Positions 33,880 to 42,487 of a stretch of 64,000 nt of DNA are shown piece by piece. This DNA comes from Mongoliitalea lutea (lineage in GTDB: Bacteria; Bacteroidota; Bacteroidia; Cytophagales; Cyclobacteriaceae), in NCBI RefSeq assembly GCF_014652135.1, contig NZ_BMYF01000013.1:62001-126000 (forward strand), in the 5' to 3' direction. Positions within the stretch are counted from its first letter, which is position 1. Each line of letters starts with the position of its first letter. The translations under genes and the position numbers were made by a program. The notes below the pieces were generated by a model, which made no database searches, was not told the DNA's origin, and saw only the letters and a list, made by a program, of their open reading frames with translations.

Positions 33880-36189
33880 ATGAATCTTCGTTTGCTCATT
33901 TCGTTAGTTGCTGTGCTTGTGCTGCAAATGTCTTGCGGTAAGGTAACAGAGTCTGCGTTGGTTTTGGGAGATCATGAGCAAATCAGTTACAATTACCATA
34001 TCCGCCCAATCTTATCTGATAATTGTTTTGCCTGTCATGGTCCTGATGCCAATAAGCGGGAAGCAGGATTGCGCTTAGATGTAGCAGAGTCTGCTTATGC
34101 TGCACTCAAAGACTATCCTAATCAATTTGGTATCGTGCCCCATGACTCGGATGCCTCGGTTATTTTCCAGCGCATGATCTCCACTGATCCTGCTGAACGT
34201 ATGCCTCCGCCCGAGTCTAACTTGACGTTGAGTGTAGAGGAGATTGCACTAATTAAGCAATGGATTGAGCAAGGGTCAGTTTATGAGTCCCATTGGGCTT
34301 TTGAAGTGCCTAAAAAAGCTTCACTCCCGTTCATTAAGAATACAGAATGGCCTAAAAACGAAATTGATTATTTCACATTGGCAGCTATGGAGCGCCAAAA
34401 GCTTATTCCTAATCCAAAAGCTGATCCATTCAGCCTTTTGCGAAGACTTTCCTACGATCTCACTGGCCTTCCGCCTAGTATAGACTTGCAACAACAATTT
34501 TATAGTAATCCATCACCTCAGGCCTACGAACAGATGATTGATTACTTCTTGGGTCTTCCAGCTTATGGCGAGAAAATGGCAGTGTTGTGGATGGATATCG
34601 CCCGATATGCAGATTCCTATGGTTATCAGGACGATAATATCCGTACCCAGTGGCCATACAGGGATTGGGTGATTCATGCGTTCAATAAAAATATGCCATA
34701 CGATCAATTTATCACTTGGCAGTTGGCAGGTGATTTATTGCCCAATGCTACCAAAGAGCAGATTTTAGCCACAGCATACAATAGAAATCATAAATACACA
34801 GAAGAAGGCGGGGTGATTGATGAGGAGTATCGGGTGGAATATGTTTTGGATAAGACCAATACTTATACCAAAGGAATTTTGGGCATGACCGTTGAATGTG
34901 CCCAATGCCATGATCACAAATATGATCCGATTTCCCAAAAAAATTACTTCGAGCTTTTTGCGTTTTTCAATAACACACCTGAAAAAGGGTTTGAGGGTGA
35001 TGTAGTTCAATCTAAACCAGCCAAAACTCCGATCATGTGGATAGACCGGGAGGATACTGAGGGAATATTGAATTTTCTCAATTATCAGGATACTGCCAGA
35101 ATAATGGTTTCGGTTATGGAAGAATTGGAGGAAACCAGACAAACGTTCATCTTGGATAGAGGTCTGTATGATGCTCCTTCAACAGCAGTAAGCGCAAATA
35201 CTCCGGAGGCTGTTTTTGCGTTTGATGGAGCGCTCCCTACCAATAGACTGGGTCTCGCCGAGTGGACTACAGATGCGCGCAATCCGCTGACTGCTCGTGT
35301 TTTTGTCAATATGATTTGGCAGGAGGTATTTGGGAAAGGGATTGTTGCTTCTACAGGGGACTTCGGTATGCAGGGAGCTTTACCCACTCATCCCGAACTC
35401 CTAGATTGGCTTGCAGTGGATTTTGTAGAGCATGGGTGGGACATCAAGCGCTTAGTTAAGCAGCTGCTAATGTCCGCTACTTATCAGCAATCGTCCGCGA
35501 TTGATCCTAAAAAGTATGAGAAGGATCCTGAAAATAGTTATCTGGCAAGAGCGCCTCGGCTTCGATTATCAGCAGAAAGTATTCGGGATATGGTTTTGGC
35601 GAGCTCTGGATTATTACATCCCGAAATTGGTGGGCCCAGTGTCAAACCCTATCAGCCTGAAGGTTTATGGGAAGCAGCGAGTTCGGGTAGAGGAGAGTTA
35701 CGCACGTACAAGCAAGCCACGGGCAATCAGCTCTATCGAAGAGGCTTATACACCTTTATTAAATTGACCGTTCCACCTCCTATGCCTATTATTTTTGATG
35801 GGAGTAACAGGGATGTGTGTGAGGTGAGCCGTAGCCGAACCAATACACCTCTGCAAGCATTGGTTATGTTGAATGATCCTTTGGTTTTGGAGGCTTCTCG
35901 TTATTTAGCTTCAGGACTGTTACAAATGAATCAAGAACCTAAACAGCTGATCTCACAAGCATTCTCACGTATCCTTGGGCGTAATCCAGCCAAACAGGAA
36001 TTACAGATTCTATTTGCCTATTTTCAAGAAGAGTTAAATCGGTTCACACAAGACAAAGAGGTGGGTATGTCCCTCATGCATCAAGGAGGAAAGCCAATCG
36101 AAACCCAAAAAATTACACCTCAATTCATTGCTTTGAGTCAGGTAATTACGGCTATATATAATTTAGAGGAAGCTATCACCAAGACTTAA
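33880..36189 (+). CDS. PSCyt1-DUF1549-DUF1553 domain protein, lipoprotein
   Basis: The ATG at 33880 gives 769 residues with a lipoprotein signal (lipobox ending in MSC, about residue 19). Residues 49-53 are CFACH, the heme-binding motif of the planctomycete cytochrome domain PSCyt1. DUF1549 (PSCyt2) follows, with YDLTGLPPS and FLGLPAYGEKMAVLWMDIARYADSYG, a second CAQCH (C340, C343, H344), then DUF1553 (PSD1) with NPLTARVFVNMIWQEVFGKG and RRGLYTFIK. Its role is unknown in general; such proteins have been found near sulfatases or sugar-degradation genes, but none is in the window. It is first in a tight three-gene module (next gene 5 bases on). Confidence 0.88.
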   Translation: MNLRLLISLVAVLVLQMSCGKVTESALVLGDHEQISYNYHIRPILSDNCFACHGPDANKREAGLRLDVAESAYAALKDYPNQFGIVPHDSDASVIFQRMISTDPAERMPPPESNLTLSVEEIALIKQWIEQGSVYESHWAFEVPKKASLPFIKNTEWPKNEIDYFTLAAMERQKLIPNPKADPFSLLRRLSYDLTGLPPSIDLQQQFYSNPSPQAYEQMIDYFLGLPAYGEKMAVLWMDIARYADSYGYQDDNIRTQWPYRDWVIHAFNKNMPYDQFITWQLAGDLLPNATKEQILATAYNRNHKYTEEGGVIDEEYRVEYVLDKTNTYTKGILGMTVECAQCHDHKYDPISQKNYFELFAFFNNTPEKGFEGDVVQSKPAKTPIMWIDREDTEGILNFLNYQDTARIMVSVMEELEETRQTFILDRGLYDAPSTAVSANTPEAVFAFDGALPTNRLGLAEWTTDARNPLTARVFVNMIWQEVFGKGIVASTGDFGMQGALPTHPELLDWLAVDFVEHGWDIKRLVKQLLMSATYQQSSAIDPKKYEKDPENSYLARAPRLRLSAESIRDMVLASSGLLHPEIGGPSVKPYQPEGLWEAASSGRGELRTYKQATGNQLYRRGLYTFIKLTVPPPMPIIFDGSNRDVCEVSRSRTNTPLQALVMLNDPLVLEASRYLASGLLQMNQEPKQLISQAFSRILGRNPAKQELQILFAYFQEELNRFTQDKEVGMSLMHQGGKPIETQKITPQFIALSQVITAIYNLEEAITKT

Positions 36190-36194
36190 GTAGG

Positions 36195-37646
36195 ATGGAA
36201 AAGGAACAATTAGAACATAGCTTGGGACATAATCGACGTAAATTTCTTAGCAAAGTCAGTTTGGGTATAGGTAGTTTGGCTTTAGGTAGTTTACTGATTC
36301 CTGATCTTTTTCGAAAAGGAGTTGCGGAAGATGATATCATGGATGCCTTACCACATTTTGCTCCCAAAGCCAAAAGAGTAATTTACCTATTTCAAAATGG
36401 AGCTCCATCGCAGCTGGAGTCGTTTGATTATAAACCACTGCTTAATAAGCAAGCAGGAATGGAACTGCCTGACTCCATCCGGATGGGGCAACGCTTGACA
36501 GGCATGACTTCTGGCCAGAGCTCTTTTCCATTGGTGGGTTCTTATTATGGGTTTCAACAATATGGAGAAGCACGAGCTTGGATCTCTGACCTTTTTCCGT
36601 ACACCGCCAAGGTCGTAGATGATATTTGCATTGTTAAATCCATGTATACCGAAGCTATCAACCATGATCCTGCATTGACTTTTTTCCAGACTGGAGCTCA
36701 GGTGGGTAATAGACCAAGTATGGGTTCTTGGCTGAGTTACGGGTTGGGAAATGAAAATAACAATTTACCTGCCTTCTGTGTGCTACTGAGTAAGGGAAAA
36801 GGAAATGGGCAAGGCGTGTACTCTAAGCTATGGACCAATGGATTTCTGGATTCAGTACATCAGGGTGTGCAATTTTCTGCCAGCGAAGACCCTGTGTTGT
36901 ACCTCAATGATCCCAAAGGTATGCGGAGAGAGGACCGCAGGCGTATGTTGGATAAAATTGCCCAATTGAACCAAATTAATTATCAAGCTTTTGGAGATCC
37001 AGAAATCACGGCTAAGATTCAGCAATATGAAATGGCTTTCCGCATGCAAACAGCTGTGCCAGAGGTGACCGATATATCCAAAGAACCTGATAGTATTATC
37101 AAAATGTACGGTCCAGACTGTTTGGTGCCAGGCACTTATGCTGCCAATTGCCTACTGGCTCGTAAATTATCTGAAAGTGGTGTTCGCTTTGTACAGCTTT
37201 ATCATCAAGGCTGGGATCAGCATGACAACCTTCCAAGCGAGATGGCCAAGCAGGCCAAAGATGTGGATCAGGCTTCTGCTGCATTGATCCAAGACTTGAA
37301 GCAGCGAGGATTACTGGATGAGACATTGGTGATTTGGGGAGGAGAATTTGGAAGGACAAATTACTGCCAAGGAGAGATTCAGTTGGATAATTACGGTAGG
37401 GACCATCATCCGAAAGCTTTTTCCATATGGATGGCGGGCGGAGGGGTGAAGCCAGGAATAGTTTATGGGGAGACAGATGAGTTTGGTTATAATATCACAG
37501 AAAATCCTGTGCATGTGCATGATTTTCATGCCACTATCCTGCATTTGATGGGGGTGGATCATGAGCGCCTAACCTACAAACATTTGGGAAGAAGGTATAG
37601 GCTGACAGATGTACACGGCCATGTTGTAAAAGACTTATTGGTTTGA
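36195..37646 (+). CDS. DUF1501 domain-containing protein with twin-arginine signal
   Basis: The 483-residue protein has a twin-arginine motif RRKFLSKVSLG (R14-R15) followed by a hydrophobic stretch, so it is probably exported folded by the Tat system. The body shows the alkaline-phosphatase-like DUF1501 fold: YLFQNGAPSQLESFDYKP, QTGAQVGNRPSMGSWLSYG, and WGGEFGRTNYCQG with HHPKAFSIWMAGGG carrying likely metal or catalytic residues. No activity has been assigned to the family. It sits between the DUF1553 gene (5 bases) and the membrane/cytochrome gene (1 base). Confidence 0.9.
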   Translation: MEKEQLEHSLGHNRRKFLSKVSLGIGSLALGSLLIPDLFRKGVAEDDIMDALPHFAPKAKRVIYLFQNGAPSQLESFDYKPLLNKQAGMELPDSIRMGQRLTGMTSGQSSFPLVGSYYGFQQYGEARAWISDLFPYTAKVVDDICIVKSMYTEAINHDPALTFFQTGAQVGNRPSMGSWLSYGLGNENNNLPAFCVLLSKGKGNGQGVYSKLWTNGFLDSVHQGVQFSASEDPVLYLNDPKGMRREDRRRMLDKIAQLNQINYQAFGDPEITAKIQQYEMAFRMQTAVPEVTDISKEPDSIIKMYGPDCLVPGTYAANCLLARKLSESGVRFVQLYHQGWDQHDNLPSEMAKQAKDVDQASAALIQDLKQRGLLDETLVIWGGEFGRTNYCQGEIQLDNYGRDHHPKAFSIWMAGGGVKPGIVYGETDEFGYNITENPVHVHDFHATILHLMGVDHERLTYKHLGRRYRLTDVHGHVVKDLLV

Positions 37647-37647
37647 T

Positions 37648-39801
37648 ATGCAGTCCAAAAATGCGATTTCCAGATTGAGTTTTTACCTACAGCATGTTTT
37701 AATAGTATTACATGGATTATGTTTGGTACTCGCTTTTGGGCATTCACATATGGAAGTTCCCTTACTTTTAGAGGTTTTTGGAAGAGCACATCCTTTGTTG
37801 CTACACTTTCCCATCGTCTTACTGTTGTTGTTGGTAGGATTGCTTTGGAGTCCAGCAGCTTTTTCGAGGCAGAATCCTAGGTTAGCGAGTGATTTATTTA
37901 TACTAAGTCTTTGTTTGACGGGAATTACAGTTTTGGCAGGCTTATTATTAGCAGCCGAGGAAGGGTATGTGCTGGATGAAATATTTGCTCATCAATGGGT
38001 GAGTATGGTGCTTTTTTGGATGGCAAGTATGTGGTATGTGGTTTGGAGTTATGGTAAACAAACATTTGCACGTTTAACTTCGGTAAGTGTTGCATTCCTG
38101 ACGCTAATTACAGGCCACTTAGGCGCTTCCATGACGCATGGAGAAGATTTTTTATGGGCACCTTTTCAAAAATCCTCGGTTGTAGAAGTGATAACTTTAG
38201 AAGATGCTTTAGCTTTTGATCATGTAATTCTTCCAATTTTGGAGCAAAAGTGCGTGTCCTGTCACAAGGCATCCAAACAAAAAGGGGATTTGCGGTTGGA
38301 TGGTGCATCCTACATTTTGGCGGGTGGAAAGCATGGACCTGTGATTGATGAAGCGAATCCAAAGAATTCCAGTCTTTTGCAGCGAATCTTGTTACCCTTA
38401 GATCATGAGGAACATATGCCGCCCAAAGGTAAAATGCAATTAACTATGGAGGAGGTTGCGCTGATTCAAGCCTGGATGGATGAATTGGCTCCTATGGAGA
38501 AACCAATGGTAAGTATGGATCCTAATAGTAGCTTTTTCCAATTGGCGAAGCAATTGGTGTTTACAGAAGAAGCAGATGTATACTCCTTTCCTTTTGCTCC
38601 TTCAGCTACCCTTGCTAAGCTGAATACTGATTTTCGGGTTATTCAATCAATTTATCCCACATCTCCGGCGCTTCGGGTCAGTTTTTTTGGAAAAGCCAGT
38701 TTTGAGTCTCAACAATTGACAGCGCTAGGTGCTATCCAAACCCAAGTGGTGGAATTGAATCTTTCCAATATGCCTTTGGCAGAAGAGGATTTAAAAATAA
38801 TCAGTCAATTTGAAAATTTGGAAAGATTGCGATTGAATAATACAGGACTTCAAGGAGAGTTTTTACATGAATTGGCCAGTGTGAAATCTCTAAAAAGTCT
38901 TTCTTTAGCAGGAAACCCCTTAAGTTCTGTCGCTTTAGAGAAATTAGCAAGGCTAGACCAACTTAGAGATTTATTTATTTGGAATACAGGATTGGATTCC
39001 GAACAGATTGAAAGGCTGTCTACCCAATTGACGCATACAGCTATTGAGGGAGGTTACCGTGATGATGGCACCTTATATCAGTTGAATGCCCCCATCATTC
39101 AAGCGAATTCAGGGATTTTCCAGGATCAATTAGAGGTATCTGTCAAACACCCCATTGGGAATGTAGAAATATTCTACACTTTGGACAATACATTTCCGGA
39201 TAGTGCTAACCACTTCCGCTACACAGGCCCCATCAGGTTAACTGAAAATACCCACCTTAGAGTGAGGGCTTTTGCCGATGGTTGGTTGGGAAGTGAGGAA
39301 GCCCAAGCGGTGTTTTTTAAGGCAGGCATCAAGCCAAAAAGGTATCAATTGACGAATGCACCACATCACTCATACCAATCGGATGGCGTAGAAACACTGT
39401 TTGATTTGATCAAAGGTGATGAGGATTTTACATCCGGAAGCTGGTTGGGCTTTCAGGAAACTAATTTTGAACTTATTCTTGATTTTGATGTGAATCAATC
39501 ACCGAGTACGATTGCGTTTAGCTTATTGAGTGCAGTGTCTTCCTATATTTTTCCACCTATTTCCGTAGAGATTTATTCCAAATCTTCGGCTGGGGAAAGT
39601 TGGGTTTTACTGCATAAAGATAAACCCGAGCAACCTCAAGGGAATCAAGAACGGAAGCAACTACTATTGGAATATCCTATTCCAGCCAAACCGCTTGTTC
39701 AAATCAAGGCTGTGTTAAGTCCCATTAATCCACTTCCTAAATGGCATCCTGGCGCAGGTCAGAAAGGGTGGGTATTTGTAGATGAAGTTTTATTGAATTG
39801 A
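37648..39801 (+). CDS. Membrane protein with PSCyt1 cytochrome, leucine-rich repeats and chitobiase-like C-terminal domain
   Basis: The 717-residue protein has about five membrane segments in residues 10-155, then a single heme motif CVSCH (C202, C205, H206) in a PSCyt1 domain, with KGDLRLDGASYILAGGKHGP and NSSLLQRILLP. Residues about 355-460 hold short leucine-rich repeats, and 485-565 (VSVKHPIGNVEIFYTLDN) resemble the CHB_HEX_C_1 beta-sandwich. The C-terminal 150 residues look like a carbohydrate-binding-type domain. The mosaic is typical for proteins that accompany DUF1549/DUF1501 genes. It probably sits in the cytoplasmic membrane with the rest outside. Function is unknown. Confidence 0.82.
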   Translation: MQSKNAISRLSFYLQHVLIVLHGLCLVLAFGHSHMEVPLLLEVFGRAHPLLLHFPIVLLLLLVGLLWSPAAFSRQNPRLASDLFILSLCLTGITVLAGLLLAAEEGYVLDEIFAHQWVSMVLFWMASMWYVVWSYGKQTFARLTSVSVAFLTLITGHLGASMTHGEDFLWAPFQKSSVVEVITLEDALAFDHVILPILEQKCVSCHKASKQKGDLRLDGASYILAGGKHGPVIDEANPKNSSLLQRILLPLDHEEHMPPKGKMQLTMEEVALIQAWMDELAPMEKPMVSMDPNSSFFQLAKQLVFTEEADVYSFPFAPSATLAKLNTDFRVIQSIYPTSPALRVSFFGKASFESQQLTALGAIQTQVVELNLSNMPLAEEDLKIISQFENLERLRLNNTGLQGEFLHELASVKSLKSLSLAGNPLSSVALEKLARLDQLRDLFIWNTGLDSEQIERLSTQLTHTAIEGGYRDDGTLYQLNAPIIQANSGIFQDQLEVSVKHPIGNVEIFYTLDNTFPDSANHFRYTGPIRLTENTHLRVRAFADGWLGSEEAQAVFFKAGIKPKRYQLTNAPHHSYQSDGVETLFDLIKGDEDFTSGSWLGFQETNFELILDFDVNQSPSTIAFSLLSAVSSYIFPPISVEIYSKSSAGESWVLLHKDKPEQPQGNQERKQLLLEYPIPAKPLVQIKAVLSPINPLPKWHPGAGQKGWVFVDEVLLN

Positions 39802-40134
39802 GGTTTTGTGACAAAAAAACTATAAAATTCTAAACCACTTCCGAAATCAGGATGATATATCGGAACTCGAAATCGAAGATTTTTTCTTGATTTGCTTAAG
39901 AATATTCTTTCATTCTTGGAACTACGGAAGAGGATAATTTCTTCTGCAATGTTTTCTGAATCCTAATTTGTGGAGAAATTGCAGTTTATCTTGTTTTGAA
40001 AAATTCTATGTAAGCTAGAAAAGTAAAGACACTACTACGTTAAAGCTCTCGATATTTCAATTTACCAAAATAAGAAAGATTCCTGATTCGTTTCCTTGTA
40101 GCATTAAATACCTTATTTGTATGAGGGGACACGT
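39802..40134. other. Gene-free AT-rich spacer
   Basis: Nothing was recognised in this stretch: no open frame of quality, no strong hairpin with a T run, and no Bacteroidota promoter on either strand that could be defended. It separates the convergent module at 33.9-39.8 kb from the lipoprotein gene at 40135. Confidence 0.4.
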
Positions 40135-40677
40135 TTAATTGATTAAGTAAGCTGCTTTAAATTCTCCTCTTATGGGGATTTTAACAGGAGTTTCGGATAG
40201 ATTTTTGTAGGTTTCTCCTTCGAAGGTGCCTCGGATAACCTTTTTAGCTTCATCAGCTTCAGTGATTGTTATCCAGATTTTTGATGGCTCGGGATTAACA
40301 TTTGTGTTGCCAAACCAAAAATGTGTTGTAAAGGTCCCTATTGGAAGATCAAGGGTTTCTAAAACCTCAATTTCTCTAGTTCCAATACTTCCATCAAAAA
40401 CCATATTTACGTAAAATGGTAAAATGCAACTAATTAGGCAGTTGTTTTCAAGTTGGGAGTTGATTTGACCAATTGAAGATGACTTATTTTTTTTAAAAAC
40501 TAAGGGTATTCCATCTAAAGATAGATTTTTAGAAAATTCTTGTCTTAAAACTTGATCTTCAATTTCCACTTCAAAGAAGTAATTTTCGGTATCAGGTGTG
40601 TCTTCATCTCTGCAGGAAAATAAAAATAAAAGGGAGAGGATTAAGCCCAATTGTAAAAACTTATTTTTAAATTTCAT
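40135..40677 (-). CDS. Putative lipoprotein of unknown function
   Basis: The 180-residue protein starts with a lipoprotein signal (LILSLLFLFSC, lipobox cysteine at about residue 22) followed by an acidic linker (RDEDTPDTE). The mature part is rich in beta-strand-forming residues and ends with EFKAAYLI. No family is recognised. Comparable small lipoproteins with DUF-type immunoglobulin-like folds are common in Bacteroidota. It has no close neighbour on the same strand; its promoter region leads into the IS and TetR remnants. Confidence 0.65.
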   Translation of the reverse strand: MKFKNKFLQLGLILSLLFLFSCRDEDTPDTENYFFEVEIEDQVLRQEFSKNLSLDGIPLVFKKNKSSSIGQINSQLENNCLISCILPFYVNMVFDGSIGTREIEVLETLDLPIGTFTTHFWFGNTNVNPEPSKIWITITEADEAKKVIRGTFEGETYKNLSETPVKIPIRGEFKAAYLIN

Positions 40678-40804
40678 CTTAGTTTCAAACTTGAGATATT
40701 GTTGTTTTTTCTGCTAAGAAACAAACTAGAAATATTCAAGTCAATAGATGATGGAGCAGTATTATTCAAAATTTATTAAATATGGAAATAGATTTTAATT
40801 CTCA

Positions 40805-40956
40805 CTATTTCTCCTCTGAAATCCCGTTGATAAACATCTCCACGAAACCCAGGATTTTGTCCTTGGTGCCCTCAGCAATGCTTTTGCACTCCTTCGTAAA
40901 AAAAGATAGTAAATTCTTCGTCGATGTTTTCTGGGGTAATTGGCTATACCATTTAT
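40805..40956 (-). pseudogene. Possible C-terminal remnant of a TetR-type regulator
   Basis: The last 27 codons before TAG at 40805 encode ECKSIAEGTKDKILGFVEMF and ING-ISEEK, which reads like the final helix of a regulator. Further upstream a second frame gives ITPENIDEEFTIFFYEG, joined by a frameshift. The 5' part is missing and the left end of the IS remnant begins at about 40958, so the gene may have been cut by the insertion. The TetR assignment is only an impression from length and helix pattern. Confidence 0.25.
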
Positions 40957-40957
40957 G

Positions 40958-41689
40958 AAAAAGAGGCTGTCTCAAAATTAACTATTAATTTTCAAGACGG
41001 CCAAAATTAAGCCGTAGAGGCCGATTTTTAGAAAATCGGCCTCTATTTTTTGAACATTGGTCAAAACATTAGGATTCTAGTTTCCTCAGACTTATTCATC
41101 TTTAGTGGGGTGTTTTAGGCTTGAGAGCCAATCTAAAGTGTTATTTATACCGCTTTTGCTGCCTTTCTTGAAAGGTTGTGTGCGATTACGTGGAGCCCAG
41201 TTTCAATTTCCACCTTTTCGAGTCCCCTCAGTACATACCTCTTTATCCCCTTGTTTTGCTTAAGGTGTCCGAATACAGGTTCCACGTCTGTGGCCCACTG
41301 TTTTATTTTTTGGATTCCCTCGGGAGAGATCAGCTTTTGTTTTGCTTCGGATTTATACCGCTACAATGTCCTGTTGACTTCAATGGCATACGGGGATGGT
41401 AACTGCTCGCTCCCATATTGCTGTACTGCGAAAGGATCGGCTGGATGTTTATCTTGTCCACGACAGTGCTGACTACACGGACGGGATGCTCTGATGGCAG
41501 AAGATCACCCAAATTATGGGGAAGGAGCATCAACTGGTTGTGATCATAGTCTTTAAAGACTATATTTAGGTCTTGTTTTTCCACACCTCAAAATAACAAT
41601 TTTGAGTTAAACAAGAAAAAGGCTACCCGAGAATTCAGGTAGCCTTTCAATTTATTTAATTAGAGACTTATGAAACAGCCTCTTTTTTC
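40958..41689 (-). mobile_element. Internally deleted IS1182-family insertion sequence
   Basis: Inverted ends are visible: AAAAAGAGGCTGTCTCA at the left (about 40958) and, read on the other strand, AAAAAAGAGGCTGTTTCA at the right (ending at about 41689). Between them lie the first 70 and last 65 codons of an IS1182-type transposase. The element is about 730 bp, against 1.6-1.9 kb for intact relatives. Two strong hairpins lie just inside the ends (41017-41043 and about 41620-41645), each with a T run on the strand entering the element, so they would stop outside transcription. Target-site duplications were not found. Confidence 0.75.
41145..41584 (-). pseudogene. IS1182-family transposase, internal deletion and frameshift
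   Basis: The N-terminal part (MEKQDLNIVFKDYDHNQLML at the start, then LGDLLPSEHPVRVVSTVVDKI and SSYHPRMPLK) is the usual start of IS1182 transposases and is open from 41584 to 41330. The C-terminal part in a different frame, 41360-41145, reads RYKSEAKQKLISPEG and then DVEPVFGHLKQNKGIKRYVL, RGLEKVEIETGLHVIAHNL, the family's end with the conserved glutamate of the DDE domain. Several hundred codons in between are missing and the frames do not agree, so it cannot make an active enzyme. Confidence 0.8.
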
Positions 41690-41718
41690 TTGAAAATCCT
41701 CTTTCATTCATACCCCTA

Positions 41719-41796
41719 ATTCAAACAACTCAGCTGGCTAGAGCGTCCCGACGGCTGTCGGGAAGGTCATCGGTTCGAATCCGTTATCCTCCACCA
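41719..41796 (+). pseudogene. Degenerate tRNA gene (5' acceptor arm and anticodon loop lost)
   Basis: The 3' half is tRNA-like: D-arm core ACTCAGCTGGCTAGAGC (41728-41744), variable loop AAGGTC, T-arm ATCGG-TTCGAAT-CCGTT (one T-T mismatch), acceptor strand ATCCTCC, discriminator A and encoded CCA (41794-41796). The expected 5' acceptor strand GGAGGAT is absent (AATTCAA in its place), and the anticodon arm is CCCGA-CGGCTG-TCGGG with a six-base loop. It cannot fold into a normal tRNA, and no anticodon can be named. A good terminator follows. It sits 30 bases from the right end of the IS remnant. Confidence 0.6.
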
Positions 41797-41798
41797 AT

Positions 41799-41826
41799 AG
41801 GCTTGCAGAAATGCAGGCCTTTTTTA
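41799..41826 (+). terminator. Rho-independent terminator behind the tRNA remnant
   Basis: AGGCTTGCA (41799-41807) and TGCAGGCCT (41812-41820) form a 9-bp stem with one G-T pair and a GAAA tetraloop, followed by six T's. It is the intact end of the former tRNA transcription unit. Confidence 0.8.
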
Positions 41827-42035
41827 TTTTTAGATTAAAGAGATGCACGAAGTATTTTTTAGTGAAAGTAAATGACCTCATGGGATATAATCTCAACTCT
41901 TGTTATTTTAAAATAAACAATGAAATTACTGAAGTGACCAAATAAAGTTTTTTCAAATCCAATCGAAAAATTTTAAATTTATATGACAAAACAATTAGAA
42001 TTATTTTCAAGGATTTAATTAAGTATCTTAAGCCC

Positions 42036-42164
42036 ATGAAAAAAGAATCCCAACTTGTTCTAACTAAACTCGAGTTTTTTCTAGCGGTGATTTTTTTCCT
42101 TTTAGTGTACAACGGAGGGAAACATTTCCTTCAGGGTGTATTGAATCCTTTTTTAATGAATTAA
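42036..42164 (+). CDS. Putative small membrane protein (42 aa)
   Basis: The frame encodes a basic-acidic N-terminus (MKKESQLVLTKLEF) followed by about 12 hydrophobic residues (FFLAVIFFLLVY) and a short tail ending PFLMN. This is the layout of a single-span small membrane protein. It lies in a 660-base stretch (41827-42487) otherwise without features and is too short for routine gene calling. No family is recognised, and chance occurrence cannot be excluded. Confidence 0.3.
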   Translation: MKKESQLVLTKLEFFLAVIFFLLVYNGGKHFLQGVLNPFLMN

Positions 42165-42487
42165 AATAACCTATTTACTCGGCTGTTAATTGTTTAATCA
42201 CAGAGTAATAGCTAGAGGGCACATGCACTGAGTTAGTTTTTTAGACACAAACACTCTTATTCAAAACTAAATTTTGACAGTATAATGGAATTACTCCTAC
42301 TTTGAGTTAATAAACTTACTGAATTTCTGCACTTTCTCCAGTTAACATTTTCACAAAGTAGCGAACCAATGATTTTTTTAAGACTTTGAGCCTTGGTGGT
42401 AATTATTTCAAACCCCAAACTCCCTTTCCATTTCCATCTTTTTCTTAGTACATTCAAATTTTCGTACCTCAAAGCAGTAATGTTCGA

